Assembly (NCBI GenBank): GCA_026874595.1
Contig: CM049318.1
Span: 11,883,241 to 11,947,240 of the forward strand
From: Sipunculus nudus
Taxonomy: Eukaryota; Annelida; Sipuncula; Golfingiida; Sipunculidae
DNA length: 64,000 bases
Direction: 5' to 3'
The translations under genes were made by a program, and so were the position numbers. The notes below the pieces were generated by a model, which saw only the letters and a program-made list of their open reading frames with translations, was not told the origin of the DNA and made no database searches. Shown here in pieces: positions 61,264 through 64,000 of the stretch; the first letter of the stretch is position 1, and each line of letters opens with the position of its first letter.

Positions 61264-61663
61264 TATGTGCGTTTGCTTTAAATCAATTTGCAAAAAACAT
61301 CAATAAACTTGTAAATATCTGCATGACCAATACCAGAGAAACAGAAGGTACACCTGCATGATTGCCAGTGGATCAGAATTATGCGTCTTGACTTAAATTT
61401 TTTCAAATAATAAAGAATATTTAAACAATTTAAGCCAGAAAAAATACTAAGTGACCCATAATGAAACATGCCTGATTCAGAATAGTAATCTGACTGGGTC
61501 ACTGGCTCCACCAAAGAGAAGATTAATGCCATTTAAATTTATATTTATGATTTCACTGGATTCTTCAACTTTGTGAAGATGCACAATCATGTTACATGTC
61601 CCTTTTCTTTATTACGTTAAGTTACAAGTTATTCATCTGCTCAGCATTTGCTACCAATGATTG

Positions 61664-61669
61664 TTTATT
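61664..61669 (-). terminator. Possible poly(A) signal
   Basis: TTTATT on the plus strand reads AATAAA on the minus strand, downstream of the stop codon at 61837. Short motif, easily chance. Confidence 0.2.
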
Positions 61670-61836
61670 AAAGCCGGCAATAACTGATAAATACATTCGA
61701 GTGATTAATATTAGAGTGACAGTCCTAAGTAATAAGTACTCAATTGACTAAGTTGTCTGTGTATTTGTGCGTTGGCTCCATTTTGATCACCAGGCCAATG
61801 TCCACATTGTTTACATTTTTATGAATATGCATAAAT

Positions 61837-61954
61837 TTAGGCTTCCGAGGCAGCAGCAATCTTTGTACTGCTGAAGGAGCTGCTGATTTTACCGCTGCCT
61901 GGAATGACCAGTTTTGATGGATCAGGAGACCAGGTGGCGTAGGTCAGTGCATGT
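61837..61954 (-). CDS. Possible terminal exon of another minus-strand gene
   Basis: An acceptor (CGATGTTTTTGTGCAG) opens 118 nt that take two bases from an upstream exon, then read HALTYATWSPDPSKLVIPGS and GKISSSFSSTKIAAASEA to a TAA stop at 61837-61839. Third positions are GC-rich relative to the flanks. An AATAAA on this strand lies at 61664-61669, a plausible poly(A) signal about 170 bp past the stop. The plus strand of the same stretch is also open (ASEAAAIFVLLKELLILPLP...) between a TTTAG and a weak CAG/GTGGCG donor, so the strand is uncertain. The rest of the gene would lie beyond the window. Product unknown. Confidence 0.32.
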
Positions 61955-64000
61955 CTGCACAAAAACATCGTGTGTATGATGTGACTACACACTTGAACAC
62001 TAGACAGGCAACATGGCTGCACTTTAAGCGCAGCTAGCTTAATGATAGTTTTATGGAATGTTTAAAACTGTGCGACTGTTTATGGCATTCTTGGCTGGTA
62101 TTATTGGCGCACATTGTAGGTTAACTCGACCACTATATAATGAACACATCTCAATAATAATGAAGAATCCTTGTCATATCAGTTGTGTGTAGCATTTATC
62201 TCCTGTATAAACTGGGCACAGCCATATTTGCTGTAAATCATGTGACCATTTCAGCCCATAATAGAGGATGTTACCTACACCAGGTCTCACCTGATTGGTC
62301 AAACATACAGTGCTCCCCTCTCATGGAGGGACCCAGAAAAGCAGGCAAAAACAAACAGCGCTTACAATACATGTAATAGGTACAGTGCTGTTTAAAGAGT
62401 GTAGCATAAAATATGTATATGATATACTGCCAGGACTGTGTTGAAGAACAGACTTCTGAGCAATAATTTAGAAAATGAATTGAAGATAGACTTGGCTTCC
62501 ATGTTAATTTTAAATTCTGAACCAAACCTTTGTCAACTATAACAAAAGATAAGCAGAAACAAGTTCACTGAAACATTTCAAGATTTACATGTTCAACATG
62601 TACAATTCTTCTGTTACAATATGACTATATTTTGATCAAATAAGCCTGTCTATAACCTAGACATTTGAATTTCATTATTTATTAAGTTCCATTTTCGTGG
62701 TCTCAACATATGGTTTTATTTATAACAGTGATGTCTGTGCAACACATGACAAAGTCATTATTTCCAATGTTTAGATATTTCTGTTACTGGGACGACTGTT
62801 TAAAATGACAAGTGTACTGTTTGTCAGGTCTGTATTTTGAAGCAGGACATATGCTATATTAGTGACAAGTACACCCTGATCTAATTCACAGCTGATGATT
62901 CATGAATTTTTTAACTTGACATACATTCTCCAGCCATTGTTGGCTCCTATTACTGTATCTAAGTGTACTATTCCTGTCCCCAACCTCTATATAATATTAA
63001 TTCAAAATACCTGTTCATATCCTCAGTCATATTTTATTGTCATTGACACATTACACGATTATTTTACTATATTTGCTTCATTTTTTTTTATTTCCATGTG
63101 TGGTATCAAACTTCAAAGACCATTTTTCACTCACACTGTGTATCAGCCTACTATTTCTGTTTCATGTGTCAGCCTCTTTTTACTAATCTGTCTTGTTTAT
63201 CTATCTCTGTCTGTTCTGAGTGCACCTGACCACCTTCATATATAGACTCATCAAACACTCACTGAGCAATTAATAACAACTAATGACACGTATTATCGAT
63301 TCCCTTTCAAGATAAGTGGTAAGGACAATTACAGTACTGAAAATGATCCAACAAAAAGCCCAGTTTAGGACTAAAAATACATGAAATATCTGATTTATCA
63401 TTACTCAGCTTGAGTTCTGCTTTTGACCTCTTGGTACTGTATATTGATGTTTAATGAAAATTAATCACTCGACAACGAACAATAATAAAAAAGTAGGTAT
63501 TCTTGTAATTTAAATTACCTCTTAAATGAAACCTCTCACTTAACACTGACAAACTCAAGAACTGTTCACAGTGGTTTATTATGTTGAATGGTAATGTATT
63601 TTTTTCAAATCCAACAAATAATCAAATCAAAGAGTCATTAAGCTCTCTGTTATATTGTGTTAAAAAAGAAATCACTGTTAATTAACATTCAAAGCTGAAT
63701 TTACTGTGTTACAAATTTCAAGTACAAACCATGATAGTTATGTGTATGTTCATTTTGTCTTTTATAAACAGAAAATGCTTCAATTATCTGTGAACTATAT
63801 TTTAACCCACTGGTAATTCACATTTTAATTAGTAGAACAGGCTGCTGTTTTTAGTTTATCACCATATCAGTTAAAGACACAAAGAAAGTATATGTACAGA
63901 AAATACAATTATAAGAATTTAAAGAATTCTAATTTGTTAATTAGGGGTTTTTTTTGCCTCTGTGGGTGTGGTTGCTGTGACTCCCTTCATAACCTGTGCT
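61955..64000. other. Gene-free stretch
   Basis: AT-rich unique DNA to the window end. The 116-codon plus frame at 62895-63245 lies in pyrimidine-rich sequence and has no recognisable domain. Confidence 0.35.

Noticed and set aside
62895-63245. 116-codon plus-strand frame
   Set aside because: AT- and pyrimidine-rich, with no domain, splice or start context; likely chance.

Overview
The window looks like non-coding DNA from a spiralian invertebrate genome, most likely a mollusc. It is AT-rich with long (TA)n and poly-C/poly-G runs and has no bacterial gene layout. It carries several mobile elements that combine tandem core repeats with an ACGG-type microsatellite tail and a 3' hairpin, an architecture known from bivalve pearl elements and Helentron-associated interspersed elements (HINEs). 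The taxonomic call is inference. No complete gene, rRNA gene or functional tRNA gene was found, and almost all short open frames are chance.

Gene content is sparse. On the minus strand between about 1.9 and 6.2 kb there are four short exon candidates with good splice sites. Two adjacent pairs agree in reading phase, and the last ends in a stop codon, so this looks like the 3' end of an unidentified gene; one linking exon is missing from my reconstruction. Weaker coding-like islands lie at 10.9, 39.4, 56.1 and 61.9 kb. The rest is intron or intergenic DNA with scattered, more GC-rich islands that contain TAATTA/CAATTA-type motifs and may be regulatory.

Layout: 1-0.86 kb, 20-bp minisatellite; 1.9-6.2 kb, 3' exons of the minus-strand gene; 7.7-8.5 kb, 3' end of a dead LINE; 9.0-9.4 kb, pogo-like MITE; 16.07-16.58 kb, MITE with a (TA)n core; 19.9-20.1 kb, 3' part of a TRIM retroelement; 20.8-23.3 kb, two minisatellites; 25.0-26.9 kb, HINE-like family 3; 34.4-52.7 kb, a dense nest of HINE-like families 1a, 1b and 2 plus a 1.55-kb terminal-inverted-repeat transposon; 53.8-54.2 kb, an intact 429-bp TRIM; 59.6-61.3 kb, a 1.7-kb terminal-inverted-repeat transposon carrying a 5S-rRNA-like segment.

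The two most notable systems are these. (1) A miniature LTR retroelement has about 155-bp LTRs that contain a tRNA-like region with a box-B motif, a primer-binding site matching the tRNA-Pro 3' end, and only 118 bp of interior. (2) Three element families with unrelated sequence share one plan: 5' hairpin, subterminal inverted repeat, tandem core repeats, and a 3' hairpin that includes the repeat. They nest in one another at A-rich sites without visible target duplication, and two of them share the 12-bp palindrome GGTGGCGCCACC in their core repeats.
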